From the NCBI GenBank assembly GCA_007922195.1, contig ML681994.1, positions 50,381,738-50,445,737 of the forward strand: a stretch of 64,000 nt of DNA, read 5' to 3'. The notes under the pieces are model-generated. The model saw nothing but the letters and a program-made list of their open reading frames with translations, had not been told where the DNA came from and searched no databases. Each line of letters starts with the position of its first letter. Position 1 is the stretch's first letter. Shown here piece by piece: positions 34,743 to 45,202 of this stretch. The translations under genes were made by a program, and so were the position numbers. The DNA comes from Podocnemis expansa (taxonomy: Eukaryota > Chordata > Testudines > Podocnemididae).

Positions 34743-36154
34743 CCAGAGAGGTAGCTGTTGTTAGTCAGTGTACAGCAAAACCAACGAGAATCGTGTGGTA
34801 CCTTAGGCTGTGTTTACACTCGTGATTTAGTTCAAATTAAGGAGGCTTAATTCAAACTAAGTTAGTGCATGGCCACACTGGCTTTCATTAGTTTGAGCTA
34901 AGGAAGTCCTTAATTCAAAGCTTAGTTGAAACTTGCAAATCCTCCCTTTAGTTAGAACTAAGGGTTAGTTCAAACTTATTAGTTCAAACTAACTGTTAGG
35001 TCAAATTAATGCGGTTTCTTCTTCCCAGGGTTCATGGCACCCTGGGAGGAAGTGCCTCTTGGGAGTAAGCTCCTTTATTACTTTTGATGGGAAGACAAGA
35101 TCTTTGTCCCTTTGGTCAGCTGCTTCCTGGGCTTATTCCACACATCTGGGCATCATAATCCTCTGGCTGTGACAGCTCAGCCACTGCCACACCACAGCAA
35201 TGGGGCATGCGGTCACAAACAAGGGAATAGCTGATTTCTGATGGGCCACAACACCAGGTCTGTCAGGAGGCAATCAGAACAATAGGAGCTGTGAGCAGAC
35301 TATGTGAATGTGACTGGAGGTGAAGGGGATTGGAAATGGACCTCAGATGCCTTTTCCTTAAGGTTACCTGCTCAAATCCAAGGCAGGCTCACGGGCTGCA
35401 GCTCTTCTATGTTTTACTTGTGCAAAGTTCATCTTCCTGTGCATGTGTTCAATGAGCAACAGTGCTGGGTGTAAATACCATATTGTGCTGCCCAGTTTGA
35501 AATCAATGGGGAGTTCTTCTCCCGCATGTTATCCTTTGTCCTGAAGTACAGTTTGCATTGAAGAGTTCAGTAAGAATTTTAACAAGCAAAGGCTAAAAGG
35601 TGGAACACAAGGATTTGAATAATTCCAAGTATGTGCAAACCACAGTAAGCCATTGTGGGGCTGTTATGGAAACAAATTACCAGTTTATTTACATCCTAGA
35701 ACGTTTTTCCAGGATTAATTCGGATTGCATTTTCAGCATCTATCCTCTTTCTATGGGATCAGGTGGGACACAGCCCTTTTTGGGGGACATGTTCCCACAC
35801 TTTCTATGGTGCCCCCCCTCCTAAGCTGAACTAGCAAGTCCTGGGAATGGACATCCTAGTTTGAATTAGGTTTCTAGTGGGGCCATGTTAATGTGAACTA
35901 ACTTAGTTCAAATTAACCAATATTAGTTTGAATTAATTAATTCAAACTAAGTTAGTTCAAACTAACATCTTAAGTGTAGACATAGCCTTAAAGACTAACA
36001 GATTTCTTTGGCATAAGCTTTTGTGAACTCCAACCCACTTTGTCAGACGCATCTGTCAGAAGATGATTCTGACAAAGTGGTTTGGAGTCTACAAAAGCTT
36101 ATGCCAAAGAAATCTGTTAGTCTTTAAGATGCCACAGGGCTCTCATTGTTTTTC
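34743..36154. mobile_element. Penelope-type repeat, fold-back copy split by a MITE
   Basis: Left end CCAGAGAGGTAGCTGTTGTT to GTGTGGTACC (34802); the remainder runs from AAGACTAACAGATTTCTTTG (35991) to the right end near 36154. The part 35991-36128 is a palindrome with arms of about 57 bp (TTTGGCATAAGCTTTTG facing CAAAAGCTTATGCCAAA). The Harbinger element 34806-35987 sits inside with a TTA duplication. Confidence 0.88.
34806..35987. mobile_element. PIF/Harbinger non-autonomous element, AGTTCAAACTAA type, 1182 bp
   Basis: GGCTGTGTTTACACTCG at the left, AAGTGTAGACATAGCC at the right, perfect TTA duplication (34803-34805, 35988-35990). Ends are filled with TTAGTTCAAATTA and TTCAAACTAA. Left module TTCTTCCCAGGGTTCATGG (about 35020) and right stem-loop GAACTAGCAAGTCCTGGG/GGACATCCTAGTTTGAA at 35824-35866. 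The central 650 bp have no open frame above 74 codons and no transposase match. Confidence 0.93.
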
Positions 36155-37825
36155 AAGAGTAGATAGTGTTTCTATTGGCAAGATGAGAAATGGGATTAGT
36201 CATATGCCTCTGGGATCACACAGAGCCCTGGAGTAATACAGTAAAGTACTGGTGAGCAGTCACTGTGTTTACATACAGGCAAATGTTGAAATCATGCATG
36301 ACTATAGCTCTAACAGATATAGGAGTGAGGTCTGCACTCAATTATATGTGCCCATGGCATTGCATTGAGGATAGGCTATAGTTTACTGAACTTGCTTAGC
36401 TTTCCTGGCTGCAGTAGTAGAGGCTCTAATGAATGCAGATAATGAGTAGCCCAGGCCTATGGGAAGTGTCTAGTGCTGGTGACCAGTGTAGTGATTCTGC
36501 TCCTATAATCACTGGCTGCCTTCTATTGTTGTTTAGGTATAAAGGAAGCTGAATACAGAATCCCTCCCTACTGGTACATAGTCTCTCCACAGGCAAGACC
36601 CTTGCTGTACCTCGTGAATGGCACCATCTATGCACTGAGAAATGCTGCAAGGAACTGTGGACACTGCTCGGGTCCCAGAGGTGTAGTGAACAGGCCTATG
36701 GGTGTGTGAAAGATGCCCTGATATTCATTAATCCATTGTCCTAGCTAGTGGGTCAGTAGGAAAGACCACAAGGATTTCTTCAGTGGACATGAGCGTAATA
36801 GTTTACAATAGTCTTTCTATGCAGAAGTGATCAGTGGTTGCCATTGAAACATAAGGCGTATGGTACCATCATCAGCACTTTTCACTTACAATGATAAATG
36901 CTGATGATGAGAAAGAAAGGTGCTACAGTGGTTATTATAAGGTGGTATTTTAATGCAAGGGTTGGAATTAATGTGGTAACCTGCTGTATTGCCATCAGAC
37001 AGCATGGAACAGGGACTGGGAATAGCAATGGAACTCTGAAACTTGGTGAGTTATTGGCCATCACAAATATCTTTTCCTATGCACAAGGCCAAAAGAAAAC
37101 ATCATGAATGCACCCAAGGTTCAAACAATGGCATCACAGTCATTGCCATCATTCAGCTGTGAGAGCTATAGGTTGTACAATTCACTGCAGTCATCTACAA
37201 GGCTGGCTGCTGGACCGACCATGACATGAGCTGCTCCAAACTCTTATTAGCAATTTGACCAGTGCATTGCAAGTCATCATCTAAACCAATCAGATGTCTC
37301 AATGTAAAGGAATTACAAAATTAAGGTGCATGAGTGCAGCTCTGTAACAAAACTATATCGGCTTTCTCTGACCATTCTGGCTTGACTACTAGAGTTAATG
37401 TAAACAGTGAGTGGGTGGCTTTTTATGACATGAAATATCAATGTGGCCTCTTCACCTTGGGCATAGCAAAATGATGTTATAAGATTGGTTTGATGAGACT
37501 GATTCAGAAATCCAACAGCTACTCACTAAAAAAGATGAGATGCATTGACAAATTCTTGCATTTCTTGTCCCTGTAGGCACAATTACAGCACACAGGAACT
37601 TGGGTCATGACATCCACTCTATATGCAAGATCAATGGTGGAATGCACAGGCAGATGAAACCCAGAGCTATTCTGACTGTCTTTAGACAAAACACATCTAT
37701 GCTGCTTGGTTCTACACATCCCACTACAGTGCCACTGAAGAGTGTGAATGGCCTTTTATTGATCACTGATAAAAGAGATATTCTTCAGAGATGATAACTG
37801 CATTTCATTGAGCTTTTGAATACAC
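36155..37825. other. Gene-free stretch
   Basis: No recognised gene or repeat. Confidence 0.4.
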
Positions 37826-38236
37826 CAGGGGTTGGCAACCCTCTGGCACCCATGCCAAAAATGTCATGGGGGCTAAGCCTGAGTGGCATGCAGTGCCGCT
37901 CAGGCCCCCCACTGCTGGCCCCGCTCCCCCAGGCCCCCGCTGGGGAGTGCAGCCAGCAGGAACAAGGAAGGTGTGGCGCTCAGCTCCTGGCCCCTGTTGG
38001 TCCCGCCCCCTGCTGGGCAGAGCTAGAGGGAAGTGGGGCGGGTCTGCCAGCCCAGACCAGCTGCAGCCAGGGGGCGTGTGCTGGGCAGTCTCCACCCAAG
38101 TCCTGGAGGCCACCTGCTGCTGCTGGGGTGGGTGCCAGCCCTGGCCTTGAACTGGAGGCCTGGCCCTGTCCTGTTTTTGCCATGCTTTCAGTACCCACTC
38201 AGGGTCCAGTGGGCAGGGCTCGCATGGAAAACACTG
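37826..38236. mobile_element. hAT non-autonomous element, GC-rich, right end uncertain
   Basis: The left end CAGGGGTTGGCAACCCTC, followed by TGGCACCCATGCCAAAA, is a common hAT terminus in reptiles. The inside is GC-rich and overlapping open frames on both strands there (up to 151 codons) are compositional. The right end may be GCATGGAAAACACTG at 38236; flanks GAATACAC and TTCAACAC do not make a convincing duplication. Confidence 0.7.
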
Positions 38237-38239
38237 TTC

Positions 38240-38820
38240 AACACTTCAGATTAGGTACTCTAGCAGGGTAATTTCACTGCTCTAGTAGGGAAGGGGTTAA
38301 AATCCCTGCAGAGGGGAGCAGCTAATGAGAGCATGTGACTGCTGAGCCAGTCAGGGTCCAGGAGCCCCATATATAAGAAGGCTGCAGCCCCAGTTCTGGG
38401 TATTCTTCCCCTGGCAAGTGGGATGGAAGAAGGGGCTGTTGGGCTGGCTGCAGGAGACAGGACCAGGGACAGCTCTGTGTAGAGTGTTAGTGCTTGGCTG
38501 ACTCCCAGAGCTTGATACAAGGGTAAATGATACCTGGGGTTGGCATGGATATGGCTCAGGGGACCTAACTGACTTTGGGGGTTGAGATGGCACCCAGGTG
38601 CAGTGCATAGCATCTCTACGACAGGTCCTGGGTCTCTCTCTGCCTCCTGCAGACTCCTAGTGAGTGGCGACAGGACTAATGGTGGCCACAAATTCTGAAT
38701 GGGACAGTGGGGACTAGACCCTATCCTGGAAAGGGGGACTGTAAAAAGACTTGGCCAGAGGGCTGATGCACTAAACCCAGAGTGGGAGTGATAGAGCACA
38801 GGACAGCAGACGAGCATATG
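38240..38820 (+). mobile_element. Candidate LTR/retroelement fragment
   Basis: GCAGCTAATGAGAGCATGTG, then GCCAGTCAGGGTCCAGG, a TATA-like CCATATATAAGAAGG (about 38368-38382) and GC-rich downstream text resemble the U3-R layout of Gypsy- or ERV-type LTRs common in turtles. There is no matched second LTR and no clear TG...CA ends. It could instead be the upstream region of the decayed LINE that follows. Confidence 0.35.
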
Positions 38821-38839
38821 CTTAGGCCATTCCTGGATA

Positions 38840-40622
38840 ATATCATCAGGAAGTGCCTGTCTGATGGATCATGAACTAGCAAGCATCTGCAGTCACTAAC
38901 AGGGGCAGTGGATCAGGCAACATGTAATGACAACATGGATACAGTCCTCTCCCTTGACAAAGTCAGCACTGCATTCAGTGCCATGAAGAACGGCAGAACA
39001 CCTGGGTCTGATAGCATTCCACTAGATATATTCAAGTATGGAGCTGACATTCTGTTGGGATGATTGCATGAACTATGTCTCAATATAGGGCATATTGAAG
39101 ACAAAGTTTCAAAGACCACCATTGTCACCAGATAAAAAAGGAAAGGTGGAAAAGTGTGAGATTGGTAACTATTGCAATCTCTCATTACTCTTCATCATTG
39201 TAAAAGTTCTGAATAGAATATCCTTTAATCATCTGCTACACAACATCACTGATCATGTGCTACTAGATTTGCAGTGTGGTTTTAAGCCAAACTGAGGAGC
39301 AGCTTGCCAGATGCAGGATAAATGCAGAGAACAGCAACAGAACCTTTATATTTTCTTTAATGACTTGGCTAAAACATTTGACTACAACAGTAGATTTGTA
39401 CTTTGGCAATTATATGTTTGGATGTCCAGAAAAATTCACCAATGTTCTAAGGCTATTTCATGATGGACTAGTTGAATGAATTTAGATAGATTATTTTCCA
39501 TCTGACCCATTTCCTATTACTAATGGTATTATGCAGGGCTGAGTAACTGAGCAACCCCCAGTCTCCTCTATTGAGCAATGCTAGACAATGCTACAAGAGA
39601 CCTGAATGTTAGCATCAGGATGCCATTCCAAGCTTAAGAAAAATTATTTAAACTGAACACACTGCAATCTTCTCTGAAGATCCCTAAGGCAATTATTCAT
39701 GAGTCAATATATACCAGTGACTGTGCTCTAGAGGCATTTGATTGTGAACAGTTCTGTGGAATCTGTAGAAAGGTATGGGTTGATAATCCATCTGAAAAAG
39801 ACAGAGGTCATGTATCAAACAGGCAAGGAAACTCTACACAAAACCAAAAGTCACCATCACCAAAACACAGCTGCATAAATACTTCTGTTGTCTTGATATT
39901 GTAAGCACAAATGTTTTTCTATACACAAGGAGCTGACAGGTCATGCCAACAAAGCCAGTTCATCATTTGGCTGACAGTTAGGCAGACTCTGCCAGCAATG
40001 TGGTATTAAGCTTCAAACCAAGTTAAAAGTCCATAAAGAGGCTGTGCTGTCCGATTTGTTGTATGATTGCAAGACCTGGACCTGTTACAGGCATCACATT
40101 TAGCTTATTGATAAGTTCCATTGATGACCTCTCCCATGCTGTACTCTGAATCAAATATCAGGATAAATTGATCAGTGAGGTTCTGGAATGTAATCACTCC
40201 ATGGGTATTGAAGCTATGCTCATTGCAACATAGCTATACTGGGCTGCTTATATGTTGAGGATGGAAGACCCCAGAATACCCAAGCTATATGGCAACTGCC
40301 CAGAAGGAGGCCAGAAGAAATGCTTCAAGGGTGTACTAAAGCATAAGTCATCAGCAACAGACAGATCATGCCTGCAAGTAATTGTCAGCTCTTAAAATTA
40401 ATCACTGTATGGATCTTGAATCACAGATACCGAGTCATAAATAGTTGCATACTCAGCAAGCACAGCTCTAATCCTTTCCTCAGTATTTAGTTACCCAGGA
40501 ACTCAATGCAGAAAGGACTGCCATTCATGCATTAGTCTTTTTGGTCCTGCTTACAAGATGTAATATTGCTGTCAGTGCCATCCTTAGTTACTAAGGACAA
40601 CAAGAATACAAAAAAAAAAAAA
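38840..40622 (+). pseudogene. Decayed non-LTR retrotransposon (not CR1), reverse transcriptase
   Basis: A translation with many stops and shifts still gives an ordered match to a LINE reverse transcriptase: FSAMKNGRTPGSDSIPLDIF (about 38970), LLDLQCGFKPN (near 39265), FGCPEKFTNVLRLFHDGL (39419-39472), FPITNGIMQG (near 39510; consensus NGVKQG), LKKTEVMYQT (near 39790), SSFGRLQADSA (near 39970), TKLKVHKEAVLSDLLYDCKT (near 40020) and VEDGRPQN (near 40260). It ends near a 14-base A run (40609-40622). The motif series differs from CR1. I do not place the clade. No intact catalytic Asp pair is visible. Confidence 0.72.
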
Positions 40623-40979
40623 GCCAGCAGAAGTAGAAGACAACTGACATTTTACACAGAAAACAAATGAATGCTTCTGGCACTTATTTATGATTAACTT
40701 CTTAGGAAGTGTAAGAAATATCATAGGCTATATCTACACTTGAAAGTAAGGTCAAATTAAGAAGGCTTAATTTGACCTAACTTAGTCCCATTCGACACTA
40801 GGCTTTTATTAGTTTGAATTAAGGGCATCTTTAGTTTGAACTCCTAACTACCACCTGGTAGGCTGGACTAGCGGTTAATTTGACCTTGTTAGTTCTGTGT
40901 GGACGCATTCGTTTGAACTAATTGGTTAAGTTGAACTAACTGGCTTCCTGACCTTCCTCCCAGGGTTCTCAGCACCAGG

Positions 40980-42502
40980 AAGAGCCTGCCCTGGACAAAG
41001 CCCTTCCCACCATGCTCCTCAGACCTGGGAAGGACAGCCATTTTGGTACCATGTCACAGGGTGCCAGCAGCAGCCAGGCAAGGAGGAAGGCTACCCATGA
41101 GAAGCTCCTCACCCTCTTAGCCATCTGTGGTGATGAGGCAATGCTCTCCTGGTTCCAGGGCAGACACCATAACCAGGATAATATGCCTCCATCTCCCAGG
41201 CCCTGGTGGAGAGGGGACACACCTGCAACAGTGAGCAGGTCTGGGTAAAAATAAAAGCCCTCTGCCAGCAGTACCACAAGGCCCAGGAGGGCAGGCTGCA
41301 CTTGGGGGCAGCCCCCACCACCAGCTGCCCTTATTCCCAGGAGTTCCACAGCTTCCTGGGAAGTGAAAGCACTGGGATCCTGACCCATACCATCAACACC
41401 ACCAAGCCCCCCTCCCTGGACGATGACCAGGAGGAAGGATCAGTGGACAAGGACATGGAGCTGGAGCTGGCTGAGACCGGTTGGCTGGAAGGCACCCCAC
41501 CAGCCCTGGACCCAGGAGCCAGCCCGGAACTGATCCCTGCCTCTGCAGAGGGCCAGGCTTTAGCATAGGAGCAGGAAGAGGAGCAGAATCCACTTGCTAA
41601 AGACAACCTGGGTGAGGGGACAGCTCACTGGACACTTGCTGCACCTGATGGTGAGTGCTCCCTCCCTCGTTCCTTGTGGGCAGGGCTGGGCACACCTGTG
41701 GGACAGGCACTATGGGGCGACATGGCCCAGGGATTGGTAGGGTCCCTGGGATTGGGGGAGCATGGAGGCCCTCCCATGGGGCAGAGGGGCCAGGGACCAT
41801 GTGGTGGTGGGGAGCCAGACCCGAGTGGTGAGGGGGCGTGTCGGGAGATGTGTGGGGGGGGCATATATGGGAGCATGAAGGCCAGACAGCATGTGCCTGA
41901 CACCACTGGCATGTGGCCTCAGGAGACACCCCAGAGGCAGGGCTGACAGCAGCCTACCACTGTGGGCGCAGAATGCCGACATGTCCCTGAGAGGGCTGCC
42001 TTGTCCCAAAGGTCAGGGATTGGGAAGCAGAACTGTCAGGGCACAGTAATTCTTGACAGGTTGTACACTGCACTTGCAAACTATCTAATGGGAGGTTCTG
42101 ATCTCTGCTTCTCTCCAGCAGCTCCAGCACCCTTGGCATGCACCACTCCTGGGATTCTGCCAGCCATGAACAGGAGGAAGAGGAGGCCACACCACTTGTG
42201 GGACGAGCACCTTGGGTACCTGGTCTGCCTTACCAAGGAGTCAGAGGCGCTGCTGATGGCATGGCAGGACAGGCTTGATGCCCACCAGAGGGCTGGGTGG
42301 GTGATGCTCTAGCACATCCTTGACCTCGTTGAGTAGCAGACCATTGCCCTAGAGTGTCAGAACCTCACCCTGCAGCAGCAGGCAGACACCCTGGAGAAGC
42401 TGAAGGAGCACCTCTATCCTCGGCAGGCTGAGGGTGCCATTATCCCGGATCCTGGAGTCCCTAATCACTGGTGCCCCAGGACCCACAGCCACATGCAGGT
42501 CT
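40980..42502 (+). pseudogene. Harbinger Myb/SANT-like DNA-binding protein, broken
   Basis: Partner protein of PIF/Harbinger transposases; in studied elements the Myb-like protein binds DNA and helps bring the transposase to the nucleus and the ends. A plausible start is ATG 41012 or 41051. The domain begins KATHEKLLTLLAICGDEAML (about 41088-41150), loses frame near 41200, and resumes as ERGHTCNSEQVWVKIKALCQ (about 41208-41270) and HKAQEGR, typical of the tri-helical Myb/SANT-like fold. An acidic region follows (SLDDDQEEGSVDKDMELELA). TAG at 41566 stops this frame. GATG/GTGAGTG (41651) and CTCTCCAG (ends 42118) look like a real donor and acceptor. The second exon gives MNRRKRRPHHLWDEHL and ALLMAWQDRLDAHQRAGWVM, TAG at 42310, another stop near 42334, then a Gln/Leu-rich helix LTLQQQADTLEKLKEHLYP and an end near 42502. 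Confidence 0.82.
41651..42118 (+). other. Probable intron of the Harbinger Myb-like gene
   Basis: The donor GTGAGT follows CACCTGATG, and the acceptor CTTCTCTCCAG is pyrimidine-rich. Protein-like text resumes directly after it in an open frame, whereas the intervening 468 bp are G-rich and without family features. Inferred from sequence only. Confidence 0.55.
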
Positions 42503-42829
42503 AGGACCCTCTTCCTCCAGGCCAGTAGCACTGGCCCCCCACCCTGACCCTCCTTCCCGTCTTTTTCCCCCAAGCCCTCGACTCCTGCAGCTCCTACTGC
42601 CAAAACCCCCTCACTTCCCCTGAACCCCCAACCACCCATTCCCCGTGTAAAAAAAATCTATAATGATTATCTTATGTCTTGTTCTTTTTATTGGTTTGGG
42701 GATAGGGGAACTAGTGGGGGTGGGTGGGTGAGGGGCCAGCATTGGTGGGACAGGGAGGTGAGGGTGGGTGGTAGCAGGCCCAGCCCTCAACACTCCTTGC
42801 TGAGGAACTGGTCCTTCAGCACGTCCCAG

Positions 42830-44035
42830 ATGATGACTGCTCACTGCTTGGCTTGCTGTATCTGGAGCAGGGCGTTGAGCTGCTCAAAGTGCCCAGTGAA
42901 ACGTTCAACTTCAGCTTCCAGAAGTGGGAAACCCTTTCTGCCTGCAGCTCACAAAGGTTATGGAGCACACAGCAGGCACTGCTGACCTCCATGATGGTGC
43001 ACTCGGTGAGACACAGGTGTGTCAGGAGGGCCCTCCACCATGCCTTGAGTAGTCCAAAAGCACGCTCCACAACCTGGCGGTACCTGTTGAACCTTTAGTT
43101 GAAGAGCTCCCTGCTGGCATCCAGGATGGCAGTGTAGGGCTTCATGAACCAGGGGAGCAAGGGGTAGGTGGCATCTCCCAGGATCAGGACAGGCACCTGC
43201 ATGTCCCTGAGAGTGATGGTGTGTCAAGGGAAGAAGGTGCCCACTTGCATGTGCTTGTACTGGTCAGAGTTCCTGAGCACATGGGCATCGTGTGCCTTCC
43301 CCGGCCAGCCCATGTAAATTTCCTTGAAGAGCCCTTGGTGCCATGAGGGCCTTCAGGACCACGGAACAGTAGCCCTTGCAGTTCCTGTAGTTCATGGCCC
43401 AGTGTTCCAGGGCTTGGATGGGGATGTGGGTTCCATCCACACTGCCCCCACAGTTGGGGAAGCTGAGCACGCTGAGGACATTGAGGGTGTCCTGCAGGTT
43501 GCCTGGGGTGATGAGGCTGGCTAGCAGGACCCAGTTGATGGCCCTGCTGACCTGCAGCAGGGAAGGCACCAAAGTGGCCTTGCTGATGCCAAAGTGGCTG
43601 GCAACAGAGCAGCAGGAGTCTGGTGTTGCCACCTTCCAGACTGCGATGGCCACTTGCTTGTCCACAGGCAAGGTGGGTCTCAGTTAGGTGTCCCTGCGCT
43701 GCAGGACCAGGTTGAGCTCATGGACCAGCTCAAAGAAGGTTTGTTTGCACATCCAGAAATTCTGGAGCCACTGGTTGTTGTCCCAGATGGTGAGAACAAG
43801 GTGGTCCCACCAGTTGTCACCGGTTTCCCATTCACAGAAGCAACAGGGGCACAGAGGGCACTGTCAGCACAGTAGCTTGGAGGGTCAGCATAGGGGTGGT
43901 ACTGCTGTCTGCCTCCATGCTATCGTGGTCCAGGAGGAGCGTGCTGCAGGTGAAGACAGCACTGGGCATTGGATAGCAGGTGTCAAGCACCCTCCTCAAG
44001 TAGCAGGAACAGAATCTGGACCATGACCTCCTCAT
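42830..44035 (-). pseudogene. PIF/Harbinger DDE transposase, broken
   Basis: Related to the transposases from which host gene HARBI1 derives; it cuts and rejoins the element at TWA targets. Minus-strand order: WDNNQWLQNFWMCKQTFFEL (about 43795-43735), a stop in place of an Arg-rich segment near 43685, then LPVDKQVAIAVWKVATPDSC and VASHFGISKATL (helix-turn-helix-like), GGSVDGTHIPI with the first Asp (codon 43435-43437), MNYRNCKGYCSVVLKAL, frame loss near 43310, LILGDATYPLLPWFMK with the second Asp (43173-43175; consensus GD.AYPL), and VVERAFGLLKAWWR with the catalytic Glu (43065-43067), then CCVLHNLCE. All three catalytic residues remain readable, but in different frames and with several stops. 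The start codon is not certain. Confidence 0.9.
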
Positions 44036-44146
44036 ACAGCATGTTGCCAGGCACAGTGGAAGGTGCTGAGCTCACTTCTTCTTTTATAGGATTCCCTGGG
44101 GGCATTCACAGGTGCCGTGTTGGTACACTTCCCAGAATGCATCCCT

Positions 44147-44195
44147 CCTAAGTTGACCTAGCAAGAGCCTGTATGGAGTTGCTAGGCCAACTTAG
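44147..44195. promoter_or_regulatory. Conserved Harbinger stem-loop upstream of the transposase gene
   Basis: TAAGTTGACCTAGCAAGAGC faces GTTGCTAGGCCAACTTA, a stem with a short loop, about 110 bases upstream of the transposase frame. The same module, with other flanking motifs, occurs in non-coding elements at 21164, 27886, 28440, 30682, 35824 and 47742. Position suggests a promoter or 5' leader function; that is inference. Confidence 0.55.
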
Positions 44196-44383
44196 CCCTC
44201 TGGTATGGACATGCTAATTTGAATTAATTAATTCAAATTTAGTTGACTTAGTTTGACTTTGCTAGGTCAAATTAACTAGGTCAACCTAGCATTTTTAGGC
44301 ATCAACATAGTCCTAGAAAGCAGCAAGTTTTCTTTCTTTTGACACAGGGCAAATAGGACAAGAGAATATCAACATTTTTGAAT

Positions 44384-45065
44384 TAGAGGGTTAGCTGTGT
44401 TAGTCTGTGTATAGCAAAAATAACAAGAGTTCTGTGGTACCTTAGGCTATGTCTACACTGCCAAAGATACTACAAAATAGTTATTTTGAAATAACTACTT
44501 TGAATTTATTTTGAAATAATTATTTTGAAATAGCATTATTTGGAATTTATTATTTCAAATCAGGAGTCTAGTGAAGACTCTCTATTTCAAAATAAGGTAG
44601 GAGTGATTATTTCAAACTCAAGGGTCTTCCCAAGACTCTCTTTTCTGAAATAGGGGAAGGCAGGGAAAAGTATAAGGCCAATGTTTCGAAAAAAGCCAAT
44701 TCTGTGGCTTGGAATGGCTTTTATTGTTTTAAATAACTGTTTCAAAAGAATTGCTCTTTTAAAATAAATGCAGGTTTCATTATTTTGAAATAGCTCTTTG
44801 CTATTTTGAAATAACAAAGCGCTTATTTCGAAATACCAAAATGCCTGCACAGACACGTAAAAGTTTTTTCAAAATAAGCCTCCTTATTTCAAAAAAACTT
44901 TTCAGTTTAGATGTACTCTTAAAGACTAACAAATTTCTTTGGGCATAAGCTTTTGTGGGCTCCAACCCAATTCATGCATCTGATGAAGTGGTCTGGAGCC
45001 CACAAAAGCTTATGCCCAAAGAAATTTGCTAGTCTTTATGGTGCCACAGGATTCATGTTGTTTTT
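44384..45065. mobile_element. Penelope-type repeat, fold-back copy split by a MITE
   Basis: Left end AGAGGGTTAGCTGTGTTAGTC to CTGTGGTACC (44441). It resumes AAGACTAACAAATTTCTTTG (44922), then GGGCATAAGCTTTTGTGGGC and its mirror GCCCACAAAAGCTTATGCCC, ending with GTGCCACAGGATTCATG near 45058. CTGATGA at 44980-44986 and the following stem are hammerhead-like, but GAAA is AAAA. The MITE 44445-44918 is inserted with a TTA duplication. Confidence 0.9.
44445..44918. mobile_element. PIF/Harbinger MITE, TTATTTTGAAATAA type, 474 bp
   Basis: GGCTATGTCTACACTG at the left; CAGTTTAGATGTACTC, a degraded terminus, at the right. Perfect TTA duplication (44442-44444, 44919-44921). Filled with TATTTTGAAATAA and TTTCAAAATAA motifs. 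Lacks the stem-loop module. It sits in the same TTA of its host repeat as the 34806-35987 element does in its own. Confidence 0.92.
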
Positions 45066-45099
45066 ACTTCTCTGCATAATACTGTAGTTCTAAAGTAAT

Positions 45100-45202
45100 G
45101 TATATTTGAGTCTGTTATTGTTTATGTGTTATCTGTTATCATGTATATTTGAGTCTGTTATAATTTATATCTGTTATCATGTATCTTTGAGTTTGTTATT
45201 TA
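45100..45202. repeat. Short tandem array, about 38-43 bp x 2.6
   Basis: Units begin GTATATTTGAGTCTGTTA (45100), GTATATTTGAGTCTGTTA (45143) and GTATCTTTGAGTTTGTTA (45181), each with ATCTGTTATCAT before the next unit. AT-rich. Confidence 0.88.

Larger units (their letters stand above)
40726..44312. mobile_element. PIF/Harbinger transposon carrying both genes (relic, 3.6 kb)
   Basis: Left end GGCTATATCTACACTTG; the right end CATCAACATAGTCC is degraded. Flanks ATA and CTA suggest a decayed TWA duplication. The outer 150-200 bp carry AGGTCAAATTAA, TAGTTTGAATTAA and TTGACC motifs. Inside are a plus-strand Myb/SANT-like gene (about 40980-42500) and a minus-strand DDE transposase gene (about 44035-42830), tail to tail, the usual two-gene plan of Harbinger elements. 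Both are broken. Left module CCTTCCTCCCAGGGTTC (about 40951) and the right stem-loop (44147-44195) are shared with the non-coding MITEs, so this is, or is close to, the parent type of the MITEs here. Confidence 0.92.

Noticed and set aside
37805..38271. Pro/Ser/Gly-rich frames up to 151 codons
   Set aside because: Inside a GC-rich hAT element and overlapping on both strands; compositional.
38260..38817. 185-codon minus-strand frame
   Set aside because: No domain features and C-rich composition; the region looks like LTR or leader sequence read on the wrong strand.
41597..42009. Pro/His-rich frames on both strands within the Harbinger element
   Set aside because: They fall within the predicted intron of the Myb-like gene.
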